A DNA stretch of 64,000 nt from Ypsolopha sequella (Eukaryota; Arthropoda; Insecta; Lepidoptera; Ypsolophidae), in contig OW203989.1 of the NCBI GenBank assembly GCA_934047225.1, positions 3,819,977-3,883,976 of the forward strand. The letters run 5' to 3'. The first letter of the stretch is position 1. Every line of letters begins with the position of its first letter. A model generated the notes under the pieces. It was given only the letters and a program-made list of their open reading frames with translations, searched no databases and had not been told where the DNA came from. Both the position numbers and the translations under genes were made by a program. Positions 21,986-33,499 of this stretch are shown here, piece after piece.

Positions 21986-24900
21986 AATTAAATATGTTTA
22001 CTGCAATATTGATTTTATAATTTCAAATTCTCAGAACTACTGTTTACAAATTGCTTCGGCAGAAATCATTTAAATTTTTCCGTGATGCAAACAAGCATCT
22101 GTGAAATGTTGCAACTTCGATGAACTGACCGACTGCGTTATTGGCTTATTGCACTAAATTCCGATTGGCTACTATAATGATAATCGATAGTGATAATTTC
22201 GGTAACCCACGATAACTATAATAGTTATCATGGGTTACCTAATTTTTCATTTTTTTTTCGATGTATTTTATTGAAGTTTTATTAATATAAGTAATGACTT
22301 AAATAACATTATCCATCTAAAATTACCTAAATTATCATTGTTGAGCACAAAATATATATAAAGGGAATAAAGATTCTTTCTCATTTTAACAATAAGGTTT
22401 AAATTATTATTTTGACAGTTTTGTATTGTTACTAATGATCAGAATTATTAAAAATATATAAAAGCAAAGAATTTTTCAGTTTGTGTTATTCTTACTGCAT
22501 ACACAAATACACTGTGTGTTTGTTTTTCGCTTCAAGTCCCGCTAGTTTCAAGGAGAACAAAGTTCAGAAATAGCCAGGGAAACTATGACATTTTGGATTT
22601 ACGTCATTTGGCGCTCGACCATCCAGTTTCTATCCAGCCGCTAGTCTAGACTTCAACTCTTTATACAATTTCCAACCTTATGTCAAACCTCTCAGATGCA
22701 TCATGCTAATATCCCAAGATTTTCGAGACAACGTCTACAAAAAGATATCTGAGTACGTTGAGCCAAAACAAAGTTCCTTGCAATTAGTTTTTGATGTTTT
22801 CATGAAATAGGTCACTCGGACAAAGTAGTGAAAAAAGTCACCTCTAAATCATTTGCATATTTCGTGCGGAAGTCCCATCTGTCTCTGGATATTGTTAAGA
22901 AACTAGCCTTGACCGAAATGAGATGACCTAAAATTAAAATTAAAAATAAAATATTAATTACTTTATGTAACAGCACAGTATTCTTATACTGTGGTAATAG
23001 ACGCGATGCTAAAACTGACAACCAGGCATTTTTTTATGTCTTTCCAATTTTGAAAGTGCAGGTAGAGCAGGTAGCTGGCTCCACAGTTTGGATTGCATTA
23101 TTATTGTCAGCCAAGTCAATAAATAGCCTGTCCTATTTGTCAATACATTTTAAACCTGTTAGTTAATTATGAATAGTGTTATGGCCGGTATGGTCGGTAT
23201 GGTCTGGATGCGGTCTTTATTATCTACTTAATCTTATTTTCATTAACAAGGTCACTGGCTACAGAGATATCATCATTTGGTTGCATGGTAAACGTTCTTA
23301 CTCATAGTTTGAAAATTGTTGATCAGATTTACACGATCAGTCATAAAGAAACATATGTCATTTTCCACGCACATATTCGGATGAAATAGGAACACAACAT
23401 TGTAGAACATTTTTCCTTGCGAATCTAGAGCCTGCTTTTTGTTATAGAAACTTTGATGTTATCAATATCTATTTTCTACGATATTACGTAAAACTAGGTA
23501 TGAATCTCACAACAGTTACAAGGAGTCCATTGTTCGAGTGTTCGCCGCCAATTTTGATTCCACTGATCTCGAGCATCAGTTATTTTCACTTTCCAAGTAA
23601 AAGCTTAATGTTGATTGACTTTAAAATAAATTAGCTGGTCCCAGTATTCAAGAACTGAGTGTTGGTTAGCTAGTTATGCTACCTTTACAAAGCGCATCTG
23701 TCATGGGGACAGCTGACTGAAGTGAAAACATTATTGTTTTTACTCCAACTATGCTATTATTATAGCATGTCGATGACGAGTGACGCGAACCAATAAGATT
23801 TTCCCTTACCAAAAATCTCTCAACAAGTCTAAAGAAGTTTTTAACTTCAAAAACGCTAGAATTTTCTATTTTATGAGATCCACCTACATGAAAATCGATG
23901 GATAGAAAAATGTACATACTTACTATAGGTACTAAACCTAGGTATGATATCTAAGAGAGATTATTCAAAATTTTATTCTTATAGTAAAAAAAATATCATT
24001 TAGTTTGCCCCTATTCGATTTCTTCGATTTCTTCTCATGGTCAATGTTGTAAATTTAATCCTGTATACGAGTACCTACCCTAGATAGTAAACTTCATTAA
24101 TCATCTAATAAAGTACATTAATATTCATCAACATTCATTATTCTTCACCTGAATTTTAAAGAACTATGATATTATTATTATTCCTTGACATATCTAACTC
24201 TTAACAATATCCTATTTGTCTGTCTCTACAGTCACTCAAGAACTTCTCAACAACTAATGAAGTCATGTTGCCCTACTTACGTGATGAAATGATGAGTGCC
24301 ATCACTAGCGTGACAATGAAATGATAATGATGGAAGGAAGTCATGGCGTTAAAGTAGTCGTTACTGTTAATTCCAACTCGGTTACCTTTTCCTGTTACGA
24401 CAGTTTCAGTTAGTTCACTTAGTTGCATCTAGTTTCCAGCAGTTTGTCCTGGATAGTGTTGTTTGTCTTTAGTTACACTAAATACTAGGTTTTCTTTACA
24501 TTACGTTTCCAGCCGTGTAGCTCGTTGTGTCCATGATCTTGACACTTTTTATATAAATTAGTTGTCAGTGGGCATTGTTAATTATTAACCGTGACCCATA
24601 AGTATCAAAGTGCATGCTCAGTGGCTGCATTGTGTACTATAGTGTCATCATATCATCGTCATTCAACATCCGGCCATACAATCCGGTCAGACAATAAACC
24701 TAGACATACTACAGAGTAAGTACGTACAGCTAGATGTATAAACATGTCAAGTAGTCGTGTGTAATAAAATTGTGTCTATATAGAAATACAACAATTCCAT
24801 GTTATATTGACTGTAGTCTTTTGCTGACGGCTCCTCCGCCTATGCTGAAGAAGTAACAAACTTGAAGAACCTTTATCAAACCAATTTAAAAACTATGATA

Positions 24901-25059
24901 GATATAAATTTATATATTTTAACACTTGAAGTTTTATCCATCGCAAGGATTATTTTATTTTTTATATTTTATATTAGTATTTGTTTGTGCAAATGTAACA
25001 TAATGAGAGCCATTGGGACTCGAGTGCACGAGTTGGTTGGTTGGTTGGTCTTCCTTTAA
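21986..25059. other. Intergenic; one short hairpin, possible non-coding first exon
   Basis: A hairpin at 22202-22240 has arms GGTAACCCA/TGGGTTACC enclosing gataactata/atagttatc. Around 24400-24714 less AT-rich sequence contains TTCAGTTAG and ends at a strong donor, aga|gtaagtacg (gt at 24715). It could be a 5' untranslated exon of a downstream gene such as the transporter at 41.6 kb, but nothing in the sequence proves the link. Confidence 0.25.
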
Positions 25060-25210
25060 TTTAAGATACTATATACTCACGCCTGTCTCCCAGAGGGTTA
25101 GGCAGATACTACAGATTTCCATCTGCTACGATCTTGACACACCTCTTTCGTCTCTACCACGACATCCATCAATCTAGTCATACAAGTTCTTGTGTTATTT
25201 AGAAGAATTT
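25060..25210. repeat. Dispersed repeat, family G copy 1
   Basis: The segment tatactcacgcctgtctcc to gtcatacaagttcttgtg matches 61218-61345 (tatactcatgcttgtctcc to ggcatacaagctcttgta). Probably a retroposon body. Confidence 0.6.
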
Positions 25211-25514
25211 GGTTCTTATGATTGACCCTTTCGATCGGTATGATAAAAATAAAGGATGTTTTCTTACACATTTGTCCAGTTCGATTCCCGGTTCAGGTAG
25301 GTGATTTTTCAGCCTCTAAGCAAAATTTTCTATCTTCAATATTTGGGGTACTTTCACTGCCGGGGGCATTCGTTTGGTTCACATTGGTAATAGATATGAA
25401 TTGACTTGATTGTAATATGAATGTAACTTGTATGTAACTTTCTTTAAATGTCTAATAGATTAATAATGTATATATGTGAATGTATGATGTTCTTATTTTG
25501 TGTATACTAATTTT

Positions 25515-25690
25515 AATAATAATAATAATAATAAAATTGTTTATTGACTCATAACTTAGCCTAGTTACATAGTTATACTTTGTAGACAGGTGGTGAAACT
25601 TTATATTTGAAATTTTATATTCATACAGAGTGTAGAGCACATCAATTTATCATAATATCAAAGATGTAATACTACCTACATTCATGAATA
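25515..25690 (-). mobile_element. Retroposon 3' end, reverse orientation
   Basis: An (ata)n tract is followed by aaattgtttattgactcat, the reverse complement of an AATAAA-like motif with a simple-repeat tail. No coding part is visible. Confidence 0.4.
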
Positions 25691-26198
25691 AACGCATATT
25701 ATCTTATCTTATTCCAATAAAATTAATATTTTTTTGTTGTTTTAATTTATTTTGTACTCGTAATTTGTTTTGTAATTATCGTGTTTTCTGTAGCTGTCTA
25801 GTATTGTTAGTAGACTTACTTATTTTAATAATATTATATTGCATAACGCATTAGTTTTTAAACTGTTATGTTATACTTTTTAAATAAATAAATAATAATA
25901 ATAGTTATTATTATTTTAAATATCATGATTAAAAACAAGACGTCACGTCAGTCCCAGTGTGTAATTTTGTAGATAAAATGTATATAATAATATGTAATAT
26001 TTAAAAATAGCTTTTTAGAATTCAAGAAAGGTTGATAGATTCGATGTAAGAATTTTATATTTTCGATCACATACGTACGTTGGCTACAAGCCAGCCCGTG
26101 TCGTCTGACTTATATACGTCACTGGGAAACATTTGGGGAATATCTTGCGCGAATCGGGAGACGTTTGATCAATTTTATGATAATAAAGCCGATTCCGA

Positions 26199-26333
26199 AG
26201 GCTTTAACTTTAGTTTTAGTGCTGTCAAAACTGAATTTTCTTCATTGCAATATAGTCCTTAAATGTTAAGAACAGAAGCCAAATTACTTTGATAAAATTT
26301 GAGTTTTGACAGCACCAAAATTGGCTTTAATAT
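26199..26333. repeat. Short inverted repeat
   Basis: aggctttaactttagttt and tgctgtcaaaact on the left arm return as the complement at 26294-26333 (agttttgacagca, ttggcttta). Arms are about 40 bp. Confidence 0.6.
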
Positions 26334-26418
26334 CAAGCGAAAAAACGCGAGGGAAATAACAAATCGCAGGTCACGCGAGTTTAACAATCTGGTTTTCCTT
26401 CAACTAGACACACTAACC

Positions 26419-26641
26419 CCCGGTTTCTGAAAGGCCAATCAATGTTAACAGTAGATTAAAAAATAATTATCTGCGGATTAAGCCAGAAAAAGTGGGAATT
26501 TTACATTAAAATCAAAAATTAACTAAGTTAATTATTGATTCATCACTATTCAGACTTCATATATGCTTTATTTTCACCGTTATTTGCGGTTAAAGTTTTT
26601 TTAATCTACTGTTAACTTTGATTGGTCTTTCAGAAACCGGG
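26419..26641. mobile_element. MITE with 45-bp terminal inverted repeats
   Basis: Both ends begin CCCGGTTTCTGAAAG, followed by CCAATCAA-GTTAACAGTAG and a run of A/T. Only two or three mismatches are seen over 45 bp. Confidence 0.8.
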
Positions 26642-26962
26642 AGTAAGGTATTTAGTTATAGTTAGACTTGTTGCTTGTTGGGCTGCGAGTAATGTAAAGT
26701 TGCTTCATTTGATGGTCCATTTACATCATATATGTATATCATGTGTATGTAGTATTATGTGTTTTACACGATTTACATCTATTTAACATTTTTTATACTC
26801 TTTGGAAAAATTCTACACAAAGGAATGAAGCTATTTGCATCTCTTTGGTCAAGTACAATTATCAAAAGAGACATCTGTCAAAAGTGTACCGAGACCTCAG
26901 ATAAGATATCTAGACCGCACCTTGACAATAACTGAAGAAAATCACGAGTCATACATAACTTA

Positions 26963-27655
26963 AGGCCTCAGCACACATAAAGCGGGGCAATAGCGGGGCG
27001 CGATGATAACGTGCGTGTTAGCGGGCAAATTACTATTATGCTGGAGCCACATATCGGTCCTGTTCCAACGCTTTCATTTTACACTTGTCTATCCTGCTCA
27101 GTGGCAGCTGGCCGCTCAGAAATCTCGCGATTTCAAAGTGTTTATTTTTTATTTTGAAATGAGAAGGATGGGTTTTTACTATGACGGCCGTTTTACATCT
27201 CTTTGTACCACGTTCATTTTGGTATAAGTTTTACTGTCCAAAATGAAATATAATTCAAATAATATTATATTTATATCATAGTTAAGGCCTATCTATGTGA
27301 TTTATTGGATTCAGGGAAAAGCAAGTAATCGCATATCTAACGGCCCAAATATTAAGATCACAGAGTGAAATAAGACACAATTTTTTTCAAAATTTTATTA
27401 TCTTAATTTCACGGTTTAAAATGGGTTTGAAAAGAGACTAAAATTGGGAGAACCCCCCCTTAACGCGCTAAAATCTACTATGCGTCTGAATTAAGAATAG
27501 GACTGTCATTGAAGTTATCTACGGGTGCGATCACATTCTTAATTCAGACGCATAGTGGATTTTAGCGAGCCATGAACCAAATATTATGGGAGATACCACA
27601 CAAAAAGCGCGGCGTGACGCCCGACTATTGCCCCGCTTTCTGTAAGGCGTCTCTC
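26963..27655. repeat. Probable composite element with GC-rich inverted ends
   Basis: AAAGCGGGGCAATAGCGGGG near 26980 faces its complement (CCCGACTATTGCCCCGCTTT) at 27620-27641. A smaller inverted repeat, 27467-27500 against 27535-27567 (CTATGCGTCTGAATTAAG), lies inside and may be a nested MITE. Confidence 0.5.
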
Positions 27656-27658
27656 ACA

Positions 27659-27756
27659 CCCTGCATTCCGAAATAGAATTATATCGCTAAAATCGATTAC
27701 GAAAGTATGAAGTGAATGGCTTATGATCCATTGTAATTCTATTACGGACCGCAGGG
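27659..27756 (+). mobile_element. Family D 98-bp palindromic MITE
   Basis: From CCCTGCATTCCGAAATAG to ACGGACCGCAGGG. It matches the copies at 47112, 47215, 48134 and 48409 along the whole length. The terminal repeat is about 22 bp. Confidence 0.8.
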
Positions 27757-28009
27757 ACATACTTCCATTTCGACTGACGATGACGCCACGCAATCATCGC
27801 GCTCTGCTTCTGCCCCTCTTTCTGTGTGCCGCAGCTTTTAGCATTGATAAAACAGTAGATGTTATTATCTAAAGTGCATCGGGTGCATTTTACGCGCATT
27901 CTCGACCCACTTATTTTACGATACTCCATAAACGTGTTACCAGAGTTATTGTATGAACTAGGAAAAGTATCTACCTTTGCTGTCTAGTAGTTCGAACATA
28001 TCAATATAT

Positions 28010-28260
28010 CGTCACGACATGAATCCTCGAGGGGTGTCAGAGGTATTTCCAAGTTTGAATAGTGGAATGTAAGTTAGAGTCCAAACTTAGTGCACCGGAT
28101 TTTCACCGACGATTATTAGGTCCCAAACGTGATAGGCGGTGGGACCTATCGCCGTACTTTGGTGTGCCTTCCAAGACCGAATACAAGTTATTGGCAGGGA
28201 TTGAACCCAGTACCTCTGGGTTAGCATCCATGCGCTCTACCACTATGGAAATTCTGTGTT
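28010..28260 (-). mobile_element. tRNA-derived SINE
   Basis: Same family as 8893-9205 (cgtcacgacatgaatcc, ttcaccgacgattatta). The minus-strand head reads TAGTGGTAGAGCGCATGG and then GGGTTCAATCCC (A and B box regions). Confidence 0.75.
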
Positions 28261-28511
28261 TTTATACGCTTTTCACATTTGGTAAAAAATGATAGAAAAG
28301 CTTGTCAGGTATTATTAAAATAAAAATGATCAAAAAATGGAACTAAACAGAAAATGTTTGTCTATTTATCTGTAATATTTATATTTTATCTTATTAAAAG
28401 CTAATCGATTACTACTTTTTACTTTTTAAATGTTTTAACCATCATTCTTCTTCTAGAACTTCTAGCACCATCGTGGCTAAAACAAATTCTACCGGTTAAG
28501 TCAGTCTTCAT

Positions 28512-28834
28512 ACAAACTTGCGGGAACTAAACCAATAACGACGACAGAAGTATTATTATTTAATTCTGTTACGTTTTTCCACACGTTCCATCAACTTTAC
28601 ACCCGCGAATAATTAGTTTTTGTACAAACAAACTTTTTTAGAATCTAATTTTGTTATTTAATTTTTTAATCCAATGTATGAAAGTTTTAAATTGCAAAAT
28701 TAGACTGTTAAAACATTTTGTTTTTAAGAAAAACTGAATATTCGCGGTTGTAAAGTTGATGGAACGTGTGGAAAAAGGTAACAGAATTAAATAATAATAC
28801 TTCGGTCGTCGTTATTGGTTCTCACAAGTTTTTT
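28512..28834. mobile_element. Fold-back MITE, about 105-bp arms
   Basis: 28514-28620 (accaataacgacgac, cacacgttccatcaac) is repeated inverted at 28730-28832 with few mismatches. No coding capacity. Confidence 0.8.
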
Positions 28835-29000
28835 TTATAAAAGCTACCTTGGACCATCCACCTTAATCATTTTTGATTAGAATAACAGCTATGCCTAGTT
28901 TACACTGGTAGAGGGGGAAATCGAGTGCGAGGGTTAAGAATTGCGAGTTAGAGGATTGCAAGATGGTGGGTACTAAATATTTAAGCTGGGTAAAAGTCAA

Positions 29001-29166
29001 AAGCGATAAAAGAAGATTAGTTAAATAAATAGTTACGCATGTTACTCTACTCCTAACTGGCTAAGGGTTAAAAAGTATAATTATATTACTAGCCAAATGT
29101 AAACGATTGCAACATGATAAAAGCGATAAAAAAAGACTATTTAAATGAATAGTTACGCAAGTTACT
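29001..29166 (+). repeat. Two direct copies of a 46-bp sequence, 120 bp apart
   Basis: aagcgataaaagaagatta and the following agttacgca-gttact (29001-29046) recur at 29121-29166 with a few substitutions. Confidence 0.65.
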
Positions 29167-29281
29167 TTAATAGTCTAGTCTAGGTCGATACACACCAGTT
29201 GTATAACGCATTGTGCACGCAATACATTATAACTTGAACTGCCACGCACAACGCCACGCGCACTAATTTGGTGTGTATAGG

Positions 29282-30358
29282 CATAGTAAAACCAGAACAG
29301 TAGTTTATCTTCAAGCAAAGGTACATCGCGCGGCTAATATGTGTGCGTGCTAGTACGCACGAACTACAGTACGCACACAACAGCAATATCTCGGTATACA
29401 AGGAAGGCGCTAGTCGGGGTCACGCCGCGATCGCGCTCAGTCAAGTTTCTCGAACAAGCCGCCACGCCGCGCGCCGCGCGTCACCGACCAATTTAAACAT
29501 GTTGACAGCACGCAATCGAACATATTGTACTGTCTTCGGATGCCTCAATAATAATTCCTCAAATCCCGAATTATCGTTCTTCTCAATACCTACTCAACAA
29601 GAAAGGTGAATAAGAATTGATGGTATATATAAATAATAATGTGAAATGTAAACCGTATTTTCTTTGTTCACATTTTAACGTAGGTACCTATGATCATAAC
29701 TGTGCTATGTTTGTTAATTATTCAAGGTGTTTTTAAACGTGGAGCTGATATGGTTGAAATCGCAAAGATTTTTTAATTTTAGACTAGGAGCCAATGTTTG
29801 ATTAGATACTTAAATTTTATTATGTACTTTAATGTATTTAACTAATTAATTTTTGTAAGAATCACAAAGATTTTTAAGCAAAGTCGTCGCCAGGGGGGGC
29901 AAGATGACATACATTTTTAACATAATCTTCTTGGGTTTCTCGCCAATTTTTCGACTGCTTTATTATTAAAATCTCAAAAGTTTTTCGAATCTCTAGGGGG
30001 GGACAGCTACCCCCTTCCCCCCTTTGACGATGCCCATGTTTTTAAAGTAAAGTTCAGGAGCCAATATTTTTTCTTACAATAATTAAGATAAGCAAGTAAG
30101 ATTTCTTTATGAGTTATAGTGTCTATATTTATGTTTATTATGTATGATATGAATGTATGTTTGTTTGTAGTAGGTATGTATGTTTGGATGTTCCACTACG
30201 TCGTCGATTGATAGCTCATTTGTTATAATTGGCTTCAAAGCATTTTAAGTATTGATTTTTTATTAGCTACGAAACTAAAAGAAGGGACAACCCTGCAACA
30301 GTAGGTATTTAAGTCTCGTACGGGGCGTGAGTTACACTACTGTTCTGGTTTTACTATG
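29282..30358 (+). mobile_element. P-element-like transposon, internally deleted
   Basis: Perfect 23-bp terminal inverted repeats begin CATAGTAAAACCAGAACAG (29282-29304 and 30336-30358). The flanks carry the direct repeat GTATAGGC (29275-29282 and 30359-30366), an 8-bp target-site duplication if the terminal C is counted with it, otherwise 7 bp. CA...TG ends, an ~8-bp duplication and an internal THAP-type exon together fit the P superfamily. The subterminal left region (29340-29385) has repeated, inverted GTACGCAC motifs that could be transposase-binding sites. Only about 1.08 kb remains, with no catalytic domain. Confidence 0.75.
29499..29605 (+). pseudogene. THAP-domain exon of P-like transposase (partial)
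   Basis: The ATG at 29499 opens 35 codons plus two bases, ending at a donor AAG|GTGAATAAG. The peptide has the start of a THAP zinc-binding DNA-binding domain: YCTVFGC (first two Cys, spacing C-x4-C) and LSFFSIP (the conserved aromatic/Pro segment). The second Cys-His pair expected about 40 residues later, and all of the catalytic region, were not found downstream, so the gene is an orphan first exon inside an internally deleted element. A GC-rich block just upstream (29415-29490) may be its promoter. The reading frame is also open upstream to 29343, but the THAP family normally starts close to the first Cys, so 29499 is preferred. Confidence 0.7.
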
Positions 30359-30390
30359 GTATAGGCCTTTAATATAAACCTAAGACTTCT

Positions 30391-30580
30391 GGTCATGGTA
30401 CAACTTCATGGTCATGGTACAACTTCATGGTCATGGTACAACTTCATGGTCATGGTACAACTTCATGGTCATGGTACAACTTCATGGTCATGGTACAACT
30501 TCATGGTCATGGTACAACTTCATGGTCATGGTACAACTTCATAGTCATGGTACAACTTCATGCTCATTGTACAACTTTAT
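30391..30580 (+). repeat. 19-bp tandem repeat, about 10 copies
   Basis: Unit GGTCATGGTACAACTTCAT. Eight copies are identical and the last two diverge. It starts 25 bp after the P-like element's target duplication. Confidence 0.95.
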
Positions 30581-30582
30581 TG

Positions 30583-30870
30583 TATACTAGATTTTGCTTG
30601 CGGCTTCGCTCGCGTGGAAGTGTCTTTCAATTTATTTGCGCGTAAGATAAAAACTATTATCGATAGTTTTAGGCTTTGTGGCTATTTTATAACCACCCCT
30701 TGTAGCCTATATCAGAGAATATAAAGTATTCCTATATGTTGACCAGGGTTATAAGGTAAACCGCATGCAAATCCATTGAGTGATTCTCGAGTTAAAACGG
30801 AATATACAGACAGACAGACAGACAACAAATTTGTAGTTTTGGACTCAGTAAAATACTAAGAATAATAATT
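30583..30870 (+). repeat. Common lepidopteran retroposon-like repeat
   Basis: Contains ttgcggcttcgctcgcgtgg, cttgtagcctatatcaga and a cagacagacagacag run near the end. These landmarks are recognisable from many lepidopteran introns. The class is not certain. Confidence 0.55.
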
Positions 30871-30873
30871 ATT

Positions 30874-30917
30874 TAATAATAAAACAGTCGTGTCTATACA
30901 CGACTGTTTTATTATTA
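30874..30917. repeat. Perfect 20-bp-arm stem-loop, 4-nt loop
   Basis: TAATAATAAAACAGTCGTGT, loop CTAT, then its exact complement. No flanking gene uses it. Confidence 0.8.
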
Positions 30918-31030
30918 GTAAAGATTTTATTGAATAAATTTTAACGCATGTTTTTCCCTGCAGAAACAAACAAGGAAACTTTTCATAAGTACCTACCTAC
31001 ATCGAAGAAAAACGAACGGAATAAATAAAA

Positions 31031-31080
31031 CCGGTCAAGTGCGTGTAGGTCAAGCGCCCTGGGGGTTCCGTAGCATATTA
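31031..31080 (+). repeat. CCGGNCAAGTGCG-type repeat fragment
   Basis: ccggtcaagtgcgtgtagg followed by gggggttccgtagca. This is the conserved core of a dispersed lepidopteran repeat. Reverse-orientation fragments are at 33985-34030 (gtccgactcgcaattt) and 54668-54716 (cgcacttggccggttc). Confidence 0.65.
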
Positions 31081-31859
31081 ATAAGTTAGTAGACCATGGT
31101 AGACCTGAATAAAATTTGAACTAAAGTTACAAACTGAATTTTGCAGTTTCGTTTTTACCAAAAAAACATATGAAACAAAATTGTCAAATTACTCCTTCCA
31201 AAATTATTAATTTTTTCTTTTTAATTTCATAAATTTAATCAAATTTAATACACAATACGGGTACGCCACCTTAAAAATATTATGGTAAATAACAACAGCA
31301 AAAAGCAAAAGCAACATCAAGACTAAAAAACAAGGCTTTAAAATGGTTATTAATTCGGCATACTTTGAGTAAGGAACTTTGTTTTACTTTAGTTAGAGTA
31401 TGTACCAACATTTTACCAAATTTGAAACCTGTATGTATTACCGATAACCAGGGTTCGAAGTGTTAATTATCTTTGATCATTATTAAGACAAATATAGGTT
31501 GATGATTATCTTTCATAAGTATAATCGATATTTTAGTCATGAAATTATGAACAAAAAATTAATAAAAGATCACCTTGATTGTAAAATGTGTATATTATTT
31601 ACACTACTTGCTTTTACGTAAATTTTAATATGTAAGACCAGTTAAAAAACGATTGCTAGGCTTGTATATGTTTGATAATAATCGGACAATCATCTGATAA
31701 TTATCAAGGGGTATATTTATCTTGATAATTGCCAACCCTCCCGACAGCTGAAACAAATAACGTAAAAAAATGCTATTTTTATGATATGGGTCCCCAATCT
31801 CTCATCTAGTATGGGGACCCCTTCAATTTTATTATTTGTTTTGATAGACAAATCACAAA
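31081..31859. other. Intergenic, nothing recognised
   Basis: AT-rich sequence with no bounded feature. Confidence 0.4.
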
Positions 31860-31962
31860 TCTTGGTAGGGGCCATAGTAAAGGTTTGAGCATACTAAGTC
31901 GGACCGCAGCGGGTCGGGGCGCAGCGCAAAATTCCCCCCAAATCTTGTATATATGAGCTATG

Positions 31963-32285
31963 CAGGGATGTAACGGAGCTCCGCCTCCGCATCCGCAAGT
32001 GCGGAACTTCCGCAACTTTTAAAACGGAGGTTTAGTGGAGTGGAGCTGGATTAATCTATGATCCACTGCGAAATAGATTGGATGCAGATAAAGCCGCAAA
32101 GCTCTTTTGGAATTTAATTATAATTAAATAATTATAAACAATTTTTAGTATAAAATAAATTTCATAGTAAATTTTCGTATTTTTTTTTCATCTCCGCCTC
32201 CGTTAACCTCCGCCTCCGCGGGGGCTGAGTTCTAGACCTCCGCCTCTGCCTCCGCCTCCGTTAACTGACCTCCGTTACATCCCTG
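31963..32285. mobile_element. hAT-like MITE
   Basis: Ends CAGGGATGTAACGGAG and CTCCGTTACATCCCTG are perfect inverted repeats. The flanks read GAGCTATG (31955-31962) and AGCTATG (32286-32292), giving a 7-8 bp target duplication as expected for hAT. The interior is rich in CTCCGCCTCCG. It interrupts an older repeat whose halves (gcgcaaaattcccccc side and cacactttgccggggca side) rejoin across the insertion. Confidence 0.8.
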
Positions 32286-32340
32286 AGCTATGGCACACTT
32301 TGCCGGGGCAGAACGGGTCGCATTATACGTATTTTGTGAA

Positions 32341-33093
32341 AATTTCAACAGCTCCAGCCGTAGACTCCTGTCACAAACAGAGGGACAGACGGACAGCGCA
32401 AGCTTTGTAATAGAGCAGTAATTAAATGTAATAGAAAATAAATACATAAATCTTGTAAGTTTTGTTCCTTTGTCCGAGGCGTTGTTGTACTAAACTGAGA
32501 CGGCCCTTGTCTAAGATCGGGACAGCGTGAAACCTTCTAATGACCGGCAATGACTCACTTTTCGCTCTGCTAAGCAGGATCATGGACGAGTCCATGGCAG
32601 GATTTACATGTTGGCTAGTTAGAAGTACAGAGTAACTATACTATTTAGCTGCCTACTTTACCACATGCATTATCTACTGTACTCTTCTGGCTACTGTAGT
32701 TACTATCTTTAGTACTATTTATTTTGTAACTCTTTTATCTCTATTAATCTACCAATGTTTTTTGTTTTAATATAAATAGGTACTAAACTGATAGATATGA
32801 TAATTTAAATATAAATACTGTTATCTCAAGTTATATTTCGGGTCAGACCTGGACCCGGTATCAGTTGAGTATCTTATTTAAAATCTTTAATTAAAAGCTT
32901 TTACAGAGTACTTACTTTTAAAACATAGTAATCTACCAGTTACTCTACCCTAGTAACTTTTTGCCCTGATTTATCCTCCAAGCAAACTACTGCATGTTTC
33001 AATAATATGAACTGTCCGGGGTTAAAATGTTTTGAACTCGAGAAAATAAAGTTGTTATTTTAAAAAAATCCATGTTTAAGGACGTTTTGGAGC
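32341..33093. other. Intergenic, nothing recognised
   Basis: No gene or bounded repeat was found. Confidence 0.4.
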
Positions 33094-33498
33094 TTAACAC
33101 GTTCCGGCGCGGTAACGGCGTATGCCGTTTTTCTTACCTCTTGCAGGTTGACAGTACGGCGATGCCCGTAAATTTTTAATCTTTTCTAAATTATTATCTC
33201 CGTGAAATTTCTTCGAAAGTCTCATACAAAACACTTCCACTGGCATTCTACAGGAACACATCAACGGTGTACTGTCAATCTACAACCCGCTGCGCCGCGT
33301 TTGTTTTTTATTGACCAGTGCACACACGCATACTGGTACTCACACACTGACAGTACGGCAATAACCGCTTATAAATCGCTAATATCTTTTTGTGTTGTAA
33401 TGTGGCAGTACGGCTATTACAGTGATATAAATTTGTATGGAGATTTTTACTGCTTTTCTACGTAGTCGAGCAAATAGGTACCGCGCCGGAACGTGTTA
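33094..33498. mobile_element. TTAA-flanked MITE, family H
   Basis: Ends TTAACACGTTCCGGCGCGG and the complement (CCGCGCCGGAACGTGTTAA) are perfect over 21 bp including the TTAA. The interior repeats gacagtacgg in several places. The 87-codon open frame inside has no similarity. Confidence 0.8.
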
Positions 33499-33499
33499 A

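Noticed and set aside
33202..33465. 87-codon open frame
   Set aside because: Contained in the TTAA-bounded MITE at 33094-33498.
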